DNA of 64,000 nucleotides from Acidimicrobiaceae bacterium (GTDB lineage: Bacteria > Actinomycetota > Acidimicrobiia > Acidimicrobiales > RAAP-2): assembly GCA_003164095.1 (NCBI GenBank), contig PLRX01000128.1, positions 1-64,000 on the forward strand, in the 5' to 3' direction. The notes beneath the pieces were generated by a model. That model had not been told where the DNA came from, ran no database searches, and saw only the letters and a program-made list of their open reading frames with translations. This document shows, piece after piece, positions 25,533 through 34,157 of this stretch. The first letter of the stretch is position 1; each line of letters starts with the position of its first letter. Made by a program: the position numbers and the translations under genes.

Positions 25533-28500
25533 ATGAACCTGATCATCTGCTCCCTCGACACCCTTCGGGCAGACCATCTGAGCTGTCTGGGCAACGGGAG
25601 GGGGCTCACCCCCAATCTCGACCGGATCGCCTCGGAGGGTGCGCTGTTCTCCCAGACGTACGCCACCGACATCCCGACACAGCCGTCACACACGGCGCTG
25701 TTCACCGGCAAGTTCGGCATCAACTCGGGCATCGTGTCCCACTTCCACCCCGCCGCCTACCTGCCGGAGGAGACGCTGTGGCTGCCGTCGATGCTCCGGC
25801 GCAACGGCTACGTGACGGGGGCCGTGGATCACCTCTTCGCCATGAAGGACTGGTTCATCCGCGGCTATGACGACTACATGCCCCCGCCGGGGCGGTCCCG
25901 CTCCCCCGGTTCGGTCATCAACAGCATCGGCCTGCCGTGGGTGAGCGAGCACAAGGAGCAGGACTTCTTCCTGTTCCTCCACTTCTGGGACGCTCACATC
26001 CCCTACGTGCCGCCGACGCCCTACAAGGAGCGCTACTCCCACGGCACCGCCGGGCGCATCGACCCGGACATCACCGCCAAGCTGGAGGGCCGGCCGAGCT
26101 ACCCGCTGTTCAAGCAGAACCTGTACGACTTCCTCGACGCCATGCCCAACCTCGACTACATCGCCGACCTCTACGACGCCGAGGTGGCCTACCTCGACTT
26201 CGAGATCGGCCGGATCTTCCAGCACCTCGAGGCCGAGGGCCTGCTGGAAGACACCATGGTCGTACTGTTCGGTGATCACGGCGAAAACATGACCGAGCAC
26301 GACGCCTGGTTCGACCACGCCGGCCTCTACGACTCGGTGACCCACGTGCCGCTCATCATGTGGGCGCCCGGGCGCATCCCGGCCGTCGAGTCCTCGGCCA
26401 TGGTCACCCTCACCGACGTCATGCCCACGATCCTCGAGGCGATGGACCTGCCCGGGGCGGACGGGATCGATGGCCGGTCGCTGTTCCCCCTGATGCGGGG
26501 CGAGACCGCTGGCCACCGGGACGCGGTGATGCTCAGCGAGGCGACCTGGCAGGCCGCCCGGGGCGTGCGCACACCCGACTGGAAGTACATCAGGTTCCTG
26601 CAGACCACCATCTACGGCCGCGACGGCGTCGAGCTCTACGACCTGGCCGACGATCCCCACGAGCAGGTCAATGTCGCCGACCGCCATCCCGAGGTCGTCG
26701 CCCAGCTCGGCGACCGGCTCAACCACTGGGTCTCGGCGCAGCTGGGCGGCCGACCCGACCCGATGCACTCGGTGCTGGACGCCGGGCTGCCGGCTGTGGC
26801 GAGGCTGAACGACGTCATCGCCGGGCTGACGAGACCCCGCAACGACGTGCCCACACCCACCGAGCCCGGACCGTCGCCGCTGGCGGACCCGGCGGGTGCC
26901 GGTCACGGCCCGGCCGGCGTCGGCGTCATGGCTGCAGGTGCCGTCGTGGGCGCCGGCGTCGGATCCGCCGTGGGCGCGGCCACAAGGGCCACGACCGGTA
27001 CCGCAGCGGACGGGGCGGCAGTCGCCAGCGGTGCGGCCGCAGCAGCCGGGGCTACGGCCGCATCCGACCATCTCGATCCCGGCACAGCAGCGACCCGCCC
27101 GCCGTCCGGGCCCGGCGCAGTCATGACGTCCACGCCGCACGGCGCAGCCCCCACCGCCGCTCCAGGCGCCACTCCAACTGCCGCCCCGGGCACCGTCACC
27201 ACCACAACGGACCCGCCGCCCACCGCGCCCCCGGGCGACGGTGGCAGGTTCGCCCCCCGCAATCCCCACCGCAGCCGCCTGCGGGGCGCCCGGGGCGTGG
27301 TGGTGGGCGCTCTCGTGGTGGGCGCGATGGTCGTGCTCGGCACCGCGGTCAATGATCTGCTGCTGTCGAGTCCCCTGTCGGCGGCCGGCGTCGTCGAACC
27401 CACCGAGGACGCGCAGCTCAACATGCCGACCACGGGCACCGTCAGCGCCATCTCGGTGCACGTGGGTGAGGTGGTGCACGCCGGCCAGGTGCTCGCCACC
27501 CAGGACACATCGGCTGTCGACGCCCGTCTGGCCGCCGACCAGGCCAAACTGACCGCCGACCAGGCCACGCTGGCCCAGGAGCACACAGGCGGGCAGCCCA
27601 CCCAGGTCCAACAGTTGCAGGACCAGGTGGCGGCGGCCCAGACCGCGCTGTCATCGGCCCAGCAGAAGTTCGACGGGTTGACGGCCACCACGGACGCCCA
27701 GGTGTCCGCCGCCCAGGCCAAGATCCGCACCGACCAGACCCTGCTGGTATCCGATCAGCAGGCGTACCAGGACGACATCCCCGAGTGCACGTCGGCCACG
27801 CCGCCGGCCACCTGCGGATCCGACCAGCGCCAGGTCCAGGTGGACCAGGGCAACCTGACCTCCGACCAGGACGCACTGGCGCAGGCCCAGGCCGACCAGC
27901 AGGCGCAGTTGACGACCAGCCAGGCCGGGGTCGCCCAGGCGGCGGCCGCGGTGACCACCGCGCAGGCCACCCTCACCGCCGGCAACGCGCCGGCGACGGC
28001 CGAGCAGGTGGCCGCCACCCAGGCCGCCATCCAGCAGGACGATGCGGCCATCGCCGCCGACCAGGGCAAGATGGCCCAGTCGGTCGTCACCGCACCGTTC
28101 GCCGGCGTGGTGACCGCCATCAACGGGACGGTCGGCGAGGTCGTCTCGAGTCAGGGCGTGCGCCAGGCCACGTCGCCGGCGGCGCTCACCCCGAGCCAGA
28201 CCACCGGCATCCAGATCTTCCCGCAGGGTCCCCAGTCGGGGTCGACGAGTGCGCCAACCTACGCCGCCCTCATCACCCTCGACTCGGCCCGGAACCAGAT
28301 GGTGGTCCAGGTACCCGAGACGTCGATCGGCCAGGTGCACGTCGGCCAGCGGGCCAGCGCCACACTTCCCGCCGTACCCGGCACGACGCTGACCGTCGAG
28401 GTGAGCCAGATCGAGCGCACCCCCGTCACCCAGTCGGGTGAGACGTACTTCCGGGTCGACCTCGTGACCCTGGCCCGGGGCGACCACACCCTCTCCTACA

Positions 28501-28577
28501 CGCCGGACCACACCGATCTGACGTCGGTGCCGACGCCGGGTCAGCTGGCCGGTTTCACCGTCGACGTCTCGTTCTGA
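25533..28577 (+). CDS. Sulfatase-fold enzyme fused to an HlyD-type membrane fusion protein
   Basis: From ATG 25533, 1014 residues in one frame. Residues about 1-430 are a sulfatase/phosphatase domain (ICSLDTLRADH; FGDHGENMTEHD) aligned residue for residue with the sulfatase at 21559-23109, but residue 49 is Thr (IPTQPSHTAL) where that one has Cys, so it cannot form formylglycine; Thr is the nucleophile in related phospho-transferases such as LtaS. Residues about 430-580 are an Ala/Pro/Thr-rich linker, and one membrane segment follows (about 583-606, VVVGALVVGAMVVLG). Residues about 615-1014 are an HlyD/MFP module: lipoyl-like half (TGTVSAISVHVGEVVHAGQVL), long Gln/Ala-rich coiled coil, second half and barrel. 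Both halves would be on opposite sides of the membrane unless the sulfatase is cytoplasmic, as its lack of a signal suggests. I know of no such described fusion. Confidence 0.85.
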   Translation: MNLIICSLDTLRADHLSCLGNGRGLTPNLDRIASEGALFSQTYATDIPTQPSHTALFTGKFGINSGIVSHFHPAAYLPEETLWLPSMLRRNGYVTGAVDHLFAMKDWFIRGYDDYMPPPGRSRSPGSVINSIGLPWVSEHKEQDFFLFLHFWDAHIPYVPPTPYKERYSHGTAGRIDPDITAKLEGRPSYPLFKQNLYDFLDAMPNLDYIADLYDAEVAYLDFEIGRIFQHLEAEGLLEDTMVVLFGDHGENMTEHDAWFDHAGLYDSVTHVPLIMWAPGRIPAVESSAMVTLTDVMPTILEAMDLPGADGIDGRSLFPLMRGETAGHRDAVMLSEATWQAARGVRTPDWKYIRFLQTTIYGRDGVELYDLADDPHEQVNVADRHPEVVAQLGDRLNHWVSAQLGGRPDPMHSVLDAGLPAVARLNDVIAGLTRPRNDVPTPTEPGPSPLADPAGAGHGPAGVGVMAAGAVVGAGVGSAVGAATRATTGTAADGAAVASGAAAAAGATAASDHLDPGTAATRPPSGPGAVMTSTPHGAAPTAAPGATPTAAPGTVTTTTDPPPTAPPGDGGRFAPRNPHRSRLRGARGVVVGALVVGAMVVLGTAVNDLLLSSPLSAAGVVEPTEDAQLNMPTTGTVSAISVHVGEVVHAGQVLATQDTSAVDARLAADQAKLTADQATLAQEHTGGQPTQVQQLQDQVAAAQTALSSAQQKFDGLTATTDAQVSAAQAKIRTDQTLLVSDQQAYQDDIPECTSATPPATCGSDQRQVQVDQGNLTSDQDALAQAQADQQAQLTTSQAGVAQAAAAVTTAQATLTAGNAPATAEQVAATQAAIQQDDAAIAADQGKMAQSVVTAPFAGVVTAINGTVGEVVSSQGVRQATSPAALTPSQTTGIQIFPQGPQSGSTSAPTYAALITLDSARNQMVVQVPETSIGQVHVGQRASATLPAVPGTTLTVEVSQIERTPVTQSGETYFRVDLVTLARGDHTLSYTPDHTDLTSVPTPGQLAGFTVDVSF

Positions 28578-28651
28578 GCAATTACTCCACCCCGGGGCCA
28601 TCCGTGCGGGTGGCGACCGGTCGAGCGACCGGTTCGCCGATCGGGGCGCAC

Positions 28652-28686
28652 TAGGGTGCTGCGGCGCAACCCCGACGTGGAAGGAG
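28652..28686 (+). promoter_or_regulatory. Probable arr promoter and ribosome binding site
   Basis: TAGGGT (28652-28657) is a plausible -10 box with a leader of about 30 bases; AAGGAG (28681-28686) lies 7 bases before the arr ATG. Confidence 0.45.
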
Positions 28687-28693
28687 ACGGCCG

Positions 28694-29092
28694 ATGCCGG
28701 CCACCGACGATCCGGACCCGCAGCAGCTCTACCACGGCACACGGGCCGACCTGGCGCCGGGAGACCTCATCGAGCCCGGCTATCGCTCGAACTTCGGAAC
28801 CAGGAAGGCGTCGGGCCACGTCTACCTGACCAGCAGCCTGGACACGGCTGCGTGGGGCGCGGAACTGGCGCTCAGCGCCGGGTCCGGCCGGATCTACACA
28901 GTGGAGCCGACCGGCCCGATCATGGCGGACCCCAATCTGACGAAGGACGGGGTGAACCCGACGGAGTCGTACCGCTCGCAGGAGCCCCTGCGGGTCACCG
29001 GCGAGTGCACGGAGTGGCAGGGGCACTCCCCTGAACTGATCACCGCCATGCAGGAGCGGATCGTCGGCCTCGATCCCCTTCCCGGCTCGTAG
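28694..29092 (+). CDS. arr: Rifampin ADP-ribosyltransferase (Arr family)
   Basis: A 132-residue protein with the complete Arr pattern: LYHGTRADLAPGDLIEPGY, VYLTSSLDTAAWGAELA, IYTVEPTGPI and SYRSQEPLRV, in order and spacing like the mycobacterial and integron Arr enzymes (about 140 residues). Arr transfers ADP-ribose from NAD to the C23 hydroxyl of rifampin and inactivates it. The gene has its own ribosome binding site (AAGGAG) and a likely promoter, and it is convergent with the GH26 gene. GC content and codon use match the neighbours, so this looks like a long-resident chromosomal copy and not a recent mobile gene. The natural substrate may differ from rifampin. Confidence 0.95.
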   Translation: MPATDDPDPQQLYHGTRADLAPGDLIEPGYRSNFGTRKASGHVYLTSSLDTAAWGAELALSAGSGRIYTVEPTGPIMADPNLTKDGVNPTESYRSQEPLRVTGECTEWQGHSPELITAMQERIVGLDPLPGS

Positions 29093-29128
29093 GTCCACGG
29101 CACTCCCGACCGCCGTGCATCCCCTCGG

Positions 29129-30208
29129 TCAGCTACCGACGAACGGGAACCCGAAGTAGGGGATCTGGGCGAACGTGGCGAACTGGTCGGCGCCGAGGTC
29201 GCCTGGGACGTCGACCAGGGTCCAGTCCGACGTCGACTTCGAGTCGTAGTAGAGCACCGCCCGCACCTGCGGGAACGAGGCCGGCAGGGCGGTCGCCAGT
29301 GCGGCGAGGTACGGGGCCTGGTCGGTGGTCGCGCCCGTCTCGCCCAGGACCATGGGCTTCCCGTGGGTCACCCAGTAGGCGTAGAACGGCTGGAACTGGG
29401 CGATGGTCTCCGACGGGCTGTGCGTACGGTCGTAGCCGTCCCACCCGATCCAGTCCACGTAGGCGTCACCCGGGTAGTAGGCCGAACCGTAGATCCCTCC
29501 GTTGATGGACGGGCACCAGACGAAGGCCACGTTGGCGGCACCCTCGTTCTGGAAGATCGTCCAGATGTGCTGCCACGCCTCGATGTAGCCGGCAGCCCCG
29601 AGTGAGCCGAGGCACCCGCTGGTGCGGGGCAGGTTCACCAGGTTCATCTCCCAGAACCAGCGCAGGAACACCGGGCGCCCGTAGGCCTTCAGCGAGTCGG
29701 CGTACGAGGTGATCAGGGCATCCTGGCTGCCGTTGATGATCGAGGCGTCCGACGTGCACGTCCAATCGACGAACGGGGTGGCTCCGGTCGCCGCCAGTGC
29801 TGCCAGCGTCGAGGCACGCACGGGCATGGCCCAGGGCTGGTACACGTGGACGAGCCCGAGCGACCGGCCCATGGCCCCGTCGAAGTTCCCCAGCTGCGCC
29901 AGTTCCAGGCGTACGTCGGACTGCGCCTGGTCCTCGTTGACGTGGGGCGCCACGAAGGCGCCGAGGTAGGCGCTGTGCTGGGGCACGGCGGGCTGCGCCA
30001 GCGTGCCCGACGCAGCGGCGTGCGGCACGGGGCCGCCGGGGGCCGCCGTGGCCGCGTCCGTCACCGCACCGGTGGCCGCGGCCAGGGCCACCACCGCCGC
30101 GGCGCCCACCACCAACCGTCGGGCGCGGGCCCGGGCGTTCGACCGGCGGCGGGCGCACCGGGTCGCCCGGTCCGGTCCGTCGTGTGCCTCGAGGTGTGGG
30201 GTGGGCAT
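29129..30208 (-). CDS. Secreted GH26-like glycoside hydrolase
   Basis: A 359-residue protein. An Arg-rich N-terminus and a hydrophobic stretch (LVVGAAAVVALAAATGAV) form a signal peptide, possibly of Tat type. The TIM-barrel catalytic domain has LRWFWEMN (acid/base Glu near residue 186) and VLGETGAT (nucleophile Glu near 291), with WIGWDGYD between, as in GH26 mannanases and lichenases. It should cut a beta-glycan outside the cell. It lies 15 bases downstream of the RCC1-repeat gene, and a second GH26-like gene lies upstream of that, all on the minus strand, so they form one transcription unit or two. Confidence 0.83.
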   Translation of the reverse strand: MPTPHLEAHDGPDRATRCARRRSNARARARRLVVGAAAVVALAAATGAVTDAATAAPGGPVPHAAASGTLAQPAVPQHSAYLGAFVAPHVNEDQAQSDVRLELAQLGNFDGAMGRSLGLVHVYQPWAMPVRASTLAALAATGATPFVDWTCTSDASIINGSQDALITSYADSLKAYGRPVFLRWFWEMNLVNLPRTSGCLGSLGAAGYIEAWQHIWTIFQNEGAANVAFVWCPSINGGIYGSAYYPGDAYVDWIGWDGYDRTHSPSETIAQFQPFYAYWVTHGKPMVLGETGATTDQAPYLAALATALPASFPQVRAVLYYDSKSTSDWTLVDVPGDLGADQFATFAQIPYFGFPFVGS

Positions 30209-30223
30209 GCGCTGGCTCCCGAC

Positions 30224-32791
30224 TCAGATGATCCCGGCGATGGGGGCGGGCGGTCCGGTGGCGCCCCCGAGATAGGTCGCGTCGCCGAAGGCGAACACCC
30301 CGCCATCGGCGCCGACCAGCCAGTAGCCCCGGGCGTCGCCCGTGGGGGCGATGCCGACCACCGGCGCGCTGAGGATGACGTAGCGGAGACTGCCCTCGAA
30401 GACGGCGTCGCCGTAGGGGAAGACGGCACCGGACCGTGTGACTAGCCAGTAGCCGTGGCCGTCGCCGGTGGGTGCCATGCCGACCACCGGGTCGAGGCCC
30501 ATCTGGCCGCCGGCCGAGCCGTAGAACGGGGCGTCGCCGTAGGCGAAGATCCCCCCGTCGGCGGCCACCAGCCAGTAGCCCCGGCCGTCGGCGGTCGCGG
30601 CCATGCCCACGATGGGCGCCACCAGCGGCATGGCCCCGGCCGACCCGTAGAACCCGGCGTCGCCGAAGGCGAAGATCCCGCCGTCGGACGCCACCTCCCA
30701 GTAGCCGCCGCCGTCCGGGGTGGACGCCATGCCGACGATCGGCCGGTTCAGCGGGTGGCCGCCCATCGACCCGGCGAAGCGGGCCGAACCGAACGAGAAG
30801 ATGCCGCCGTCGGACGCCGCCATCCAGTACCCGTCGTGGAGTGGCGTGTAGGCCGCCCCGACGACCGGGGCCGCCAACGGGGTACCCGCCATCGATCCGT
30901 GGAAGCCGGGCGACGGCGTCCCCTCCGTCCAGATCGACCCGTCCCTCCCCACGACGGCGTACCCCCCGGAGGCTCCGGCCATCGTCAGCGTGGCGGCCGG
31001 ACCGGCCTGGAACACATAGTCGGCGGCTGACAGCGTGCCCGGCGTACAGGTGACCGGATAGGTACCGCGGTACGAGCCGGACTGGGCCGTGGTGGTGCAC
31101 GTGGCGTGGCCCGACACCACGGCCACGGTGTCACCGTCCTTGAAGCCGGTGAGGTGGTAGGTGAGTGTCGGCAGCGGCTGGCCGGCGGTCCCGGTTGCCG
31201 GGTCCGGCACCACCTCGAGTACCGCGGGCGCCACGTCGAAGGCGGTGGTCGCCGTCGCCGGGTAGAAGGCGAACGAGCCGGCCTGAGTGGCCGTCACCGT
31301 GCACGGCCCCGTCCCCACGAGCAGCAGGCGGGCCAGCGCGCCCGTGCACGAACCCGACTCCGTGCCCGTCACGCCGAGTCCGGAGCTGGCCGTGGCCAGG
31401 GCGTCGACGGCCGGGTCGCCGTACGTCGGGGACACGATGGGTGGGAACGTGAGCGTCTGCTCGGCCCGGGTGACGAGGAACGCCGCCGACGAATCGGGCC
31501 CGGCGAAGAGCCCGGTGGCCAACGTGCCCGGCGGGAGCGTGGCCAGTGTCTCGGGCACGACACCGTTCAGGCTGGGCGCGCCGTCGCCGAGTTGGCCGTA
31601 GTAGTCGCCGCCCCACACCCACGGGGCGCCTTCGGACGTGAGGGCATAGGAGCTGTCCTGGCCGGCGGCGATCGCCACGAAGGCGGACGTGCGCGGCAGG
31701 CCGCTCGGCTCGACGGGCACGTCGCTGTCGACCGGCTGCGTCAGGACGAGCGGAGTGGCGAGCTGGCCGAACACGTCGGACCCCCAGCCGAAGACCAGGC
31801 CACCGGCCGTCAGCGCGAGGCTGTGGGCGCCGCCGGCCGCCACCTGGGTGACCGGGGTGCCGGCCGGCATCGACACGGCGCTCGGGGTCGTGGCGTCCGC
31901 CGTCGAGCCGTCGCCCAGCTGACCTGAGGCACCCATGCCCCAGGCCCAGACCGAGCCGTCGGACGCCACGGCCACGCTGTGGGTCGTCCCGGCCGCGATG
32001 TCCGTGAACGTCAGTCCGGCGGGCGGCGTCACCGGCACCGGCACGTCCTCCGGCGTGGTGGCCCCGTCGCCGAGGTCGCCGTGGAGGTCGTCGCCCCAGG
32101 CGTAGATCTGGCCGGTCGACGTGAGGGCCAGGCTGTGGTCGCCGCCCGCCGACACCTGCGTCACGACCGATCCCGCCGGCAGCGACACCGGAGTCGGCAT
32201 GTCCTTGGCCTGGGTCGCGCCGTCGCCCAGCTGGCCGTCGGTTCCGGACCCCCACGCAAAGACCTCGCCCGTCGACGTCAGCGCGAGGGCGTGGCTACTG
32301 CCCGCCACGACCTGGGTCACCACGGTGCCGGCCGGCAGTCGGACGGGCGTCGGCGTCGGCGTGGACGTCGTGGCCCCGTCACCCAGTTCACCCAGCAGGT
32401 CGCTTCCCCAGGCCTCGACCGAACCCGTGGTGGTCAGGCCCACGCTGAAGGAGCCACCGGCGGCCACCGATGCCATGGTCGTAACCCCGCTGAGTGCCAC
32501 CGGGGCGGGAACGGTCACGCCGGTGGCCGAACCCCCGCCGACGGTGCCGGTGCCGACCTGGCCCGAGTCGTTGCCACCCCACCCGTACAGCGCACGTGAC
32601 GGCAATCGCGTGCCGGCCAGGAGATGGACCCGCAGCCGCGGCGGCGACCCCGAGCCGCCCATGGCCGGGACGCCGGTGGACGCAGCCAGTCCGGCGACCA
32701 GGGCGAGTGCGACCAGCGGGCGGGTGGTGCGGGCGGTGCGGGTGGTGGCGTGCCGGTGCGTGCCCGTGCGCTGACCCTCTCCTCGACCCAC
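30224..32791 (-). CDS. Secreted protein with RCC1 repeats, MBG-like domain and C-terminal 42-residue repeats
   Basis: GTG 32791 is preceded by GGGGG at 5 bases and opens a signal peptide (RPLVALALVAGLAASTG); ATG 32836 in the same frame is an alternative (870 residues). Residues about 45-430 carry seven or so RCC1 repeats (SVAAGGSFSVGLTTTGSVEA, WGSGTDGQLGDGAT), a seven-bladed propeller. A beta domain of MBG type follows (YHLTGFKDGDTVAVVSG). The C-terminus has six units of about 42 residues of the form GYWxVASDGGIFxFGDAxFxGS. The same units end the protein at 38482-40404. No catalytic motif is seen; a surface scaffold or glycan-binding role is likely. The promoter region has two tandem palindromic sites. 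Confidence 0.78.
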   Translation of the reverse strand: MGRGEGQRTGTHRHATTRTARTTRPLVALALVAGLAASTGVPAMGGSGSPPRLRVHLLAGTRLPSRALYGWGGNDSGQVGTGTVGGGSATGVTVPAPVALSGVTTMASVAAGGSFSVGLTTTGSVEAWGSDLLGELGDGATTSTPTPTPVRLPAGTVVTQVVAGSSHALALTSTGEVFAWGSGTDGQLGDGATQAKDMPTPVSLPAGSVVTQVSAGGDHSLALTSTGQIYAWGDDLHGDLGDGATTPEDVPVPVTPPAGLTFTDIAAGTTHSVAVASDGSVWAWGMGASGQLGDGSTADATTPSAVSMPAGTPVTQVAAGGAHSLALTAGGLVFGWGSDVFGQLATPLVLTQPVDSDVPVEPSGLPRTSAFVAIAAGQDSSYALTSEGAPWVWGGDYYGQLGDGAPSLNGVVPETLATLPPGTLATGLFAGPDSSAAFLVTRAEQTLTFPPIVSPTYGDPAVDALATASSGLGVTGTESGSCTGALARLLLVGTGPCTVTATQAGSFAFYPATATTAFDVAPAVLEVVPDPATGTAGQPLPTLTYHLTGFKDGDTVAVVSGHATCTTTAQSGSYRGTYPVTCTPGTLSAADYVFQAGPAATLTMAGASGGYAVVGRDGSIWTEGTPSPGFHGSMAGTPLAAPVVGAAYTPLHDGYWMAASDGGIFSFGSARFAGSMGGHPLNRPIVGMASTPDGGGYWEVASDGGIFAFGDAGFYGSAGAMPLVAPIVGMAATADGRGYWLVAADGGIFAYGDAPFYGSAGGQMGLDPVVGMAPTGDGHGYWLVTRSGAVFPYGDAVFEGSLRYVILSAPVVGIAPTGDARGYWLVGADGGVFAFGDATYLGGATGPPAPIAGII

Positions 32792-32872
32792 GTGATCCCC
32801 CTGCCCGGGAAGTTCGGTGCGCATCGACCGCGCCACCGGTGACCGGTCCGAACTGTGGTCCGGTCTTTATGT

Positions 32873-32904
32873 CACTTATCGTGACTATAACACCACTTAT
32901 AGTG
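32873..32904. promoter_or_regulatory. Second pair of CACT-N3-AGTG-type operators, 21 bp apart
   Basis: CACTTATCGTG (32873-32883; within GTCACTTATCGTGAC) and CACTTATAGTG (32894-32904; within AACACCACTTATAGTGTT). They lie in the AT-rich gap upstream of the RCC1-repeat gene, and minus-strand boxes TATAGT (32884-32889) and CATAAA (32866-32871) are interleaved with them, as expected for a repressor site at the promoter. Confidence 0.65.
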
Positions 32905-32922
32905 TTTCCTCAGGGGGAATCG

Positions 32923-34047
32923 TCACTCCGGGCGGAAATAGGGGGTGGCCGCCAGGTGGCCGAAGGCCACGAGCCCGGCCGGCGTGAACTGCCAGGAGTT
33001 CGCCGGTCCCGGCGCGTCGAAGTAGGCGACGGCCTTGACGGCCGGCAGGGCCGGGGCGTCGGCGCCGATGCTGTCGATGAAGGCGGGTTGGTCGCTGCCG
33101 TAAGCGCCCGTCTCCGCCACCATGAGGGGCTTCCCCTGGGCCTGCCACGTGCGCACGAAGGCGCCGAATACCGAGGCGAACGTCTGGCTGCCGGTGCGGT
33201 CGTAGCCGTCGACACCGATCCAGTCGACCTCGGACGCGCCCGGGAAGTACGGCGTCGGGTCGACGCCGGCCACCGCCGGGCACCAGACGAACGACACGTT
33301 GGACGCCCCGGCCGACCGGAACAGCGCCCGGATGTGGTCCCATGCGCTGGTGAACCCCGACGGGCCGCCGACCTGGGGGTGGGAAGCGACGAGGTTCATC
33401 TCCCAGCACCACCGGAGGAACACCGGGCCCTGGAACCCCTTCAGTGCCTCGGCGTACGCAGTAATGAGGCTGTCGTCCGCTCCCCCGGCCACCTGGGCCA
33501 CGTCCGTCCCGCACCCCCAGTCGAGGATCGGCACCGAGCCGTCGCCCACGATGGCGCGCAGCTGGCTCACCGGCGCCGGACGGGCCCACGGCGAATAGAG
33601 GTGGAGCAGCCCGAGCGGCCGGCCGGTGGCGGCCAGCACCGAGGGGACGCTGGCCTGCTCCTCGCTGAACGACGACTGTCCGGCGGTGGCGGTCGTCGGG
33701 TGGACCCACGCCCCGAGGTAGGCGCCGTGGGTCGGCACGGCGGGAGGTGCGTCCGGTGCACCGGCGGCGGCGGCAGGTGCATGGGTGCCGCCGCCCGTCG
33801 AGCCCGGCCCGGTCGTCGAGCCCGGCCCGGTCGTCGAGGTGCCGGACCCGAGGGGCGTGGCGGTGTAGGAGCCCCCGCAGCCGGCCAGCAGGACCGCCGC
33901 CGCCAGTGCCATGGCGAGTGCGGTGCCAACACCGGCGGCACCCACACGACGTCGCACCGGGGACGGACCTGATGCCGATGGGGGTGCCGGCGCCGCCTGC
34001 GACGAGCGCGCACGGGGGCGTGCCGGGGTGCGGCGGGTGGTGACCAT
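32923..34047 (-). CDS. GH26-like lipoprotein
   Basis: From ATG 34047 the protein has 374 residues. A hydrophobic signal ending in the lipobox LLAGC (Cys near residue 45) marks a lipoprotein, followed by a Gly/Ser/Thr linker (GSGTSTTGPGSTTGPGSTG). The catalytic domain is clearly paralogous to the GH26-like protein at 29129-30208: FLRWCWEMN (acid/base Glu near 216), WIGVDGYDRT, and MVAETGAY (nucleophile Glu near 311). A membrane-anchored beta-glycanase facing outward is inferred. It is the first of three minus-strand genes, but the operator-bearing gap downstream suggests that the RCC1-repeat gene has its own promoter. Confidence 0.82.
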   Translation of the reverse strand: MVTTRRTPARPRARSSQAAPAPPSASGPSPVRRRVGAAGVGTALAMALAAAVLLAGCGGSYTATPLGSGTSTTGPGSTTGPGSTGGGTHAPAAAAGAPDAPPAVPTHGAYLGAWVHPTTATAGQSSFSEEQASVPSVLAATGRPLGLLHLYSPWARPAPVSQLRAIVGDGSVPILDWGCGTDVAQVAGGADDSLITAYAEALKGFQGPVFLRWCWEMNLVASHPQVGGPSGFTSAWDHIRALFRSAGASNVSFVWCPAVAGVDPTPYFPGASEVDWIGVDGYDRTGSQTFASVFGAFVRTWQAQGKPLMVAETGAYGSDQPAFIDSIGADAPALPAVKAVAYFDAPGPANSWQFTPAGLVAFGHLAATPYFRPE

Positions 34048-34157
34048 CGCCCGTCGATGCTCCCACACGTCGTGACACCGCCGGACGCGCCGACCTGTTC
34101 GACGGGCACGCCGGCGACCCGGGGCCGAGTCGTCTCGCCTGGATAGGATCGTCGCCC

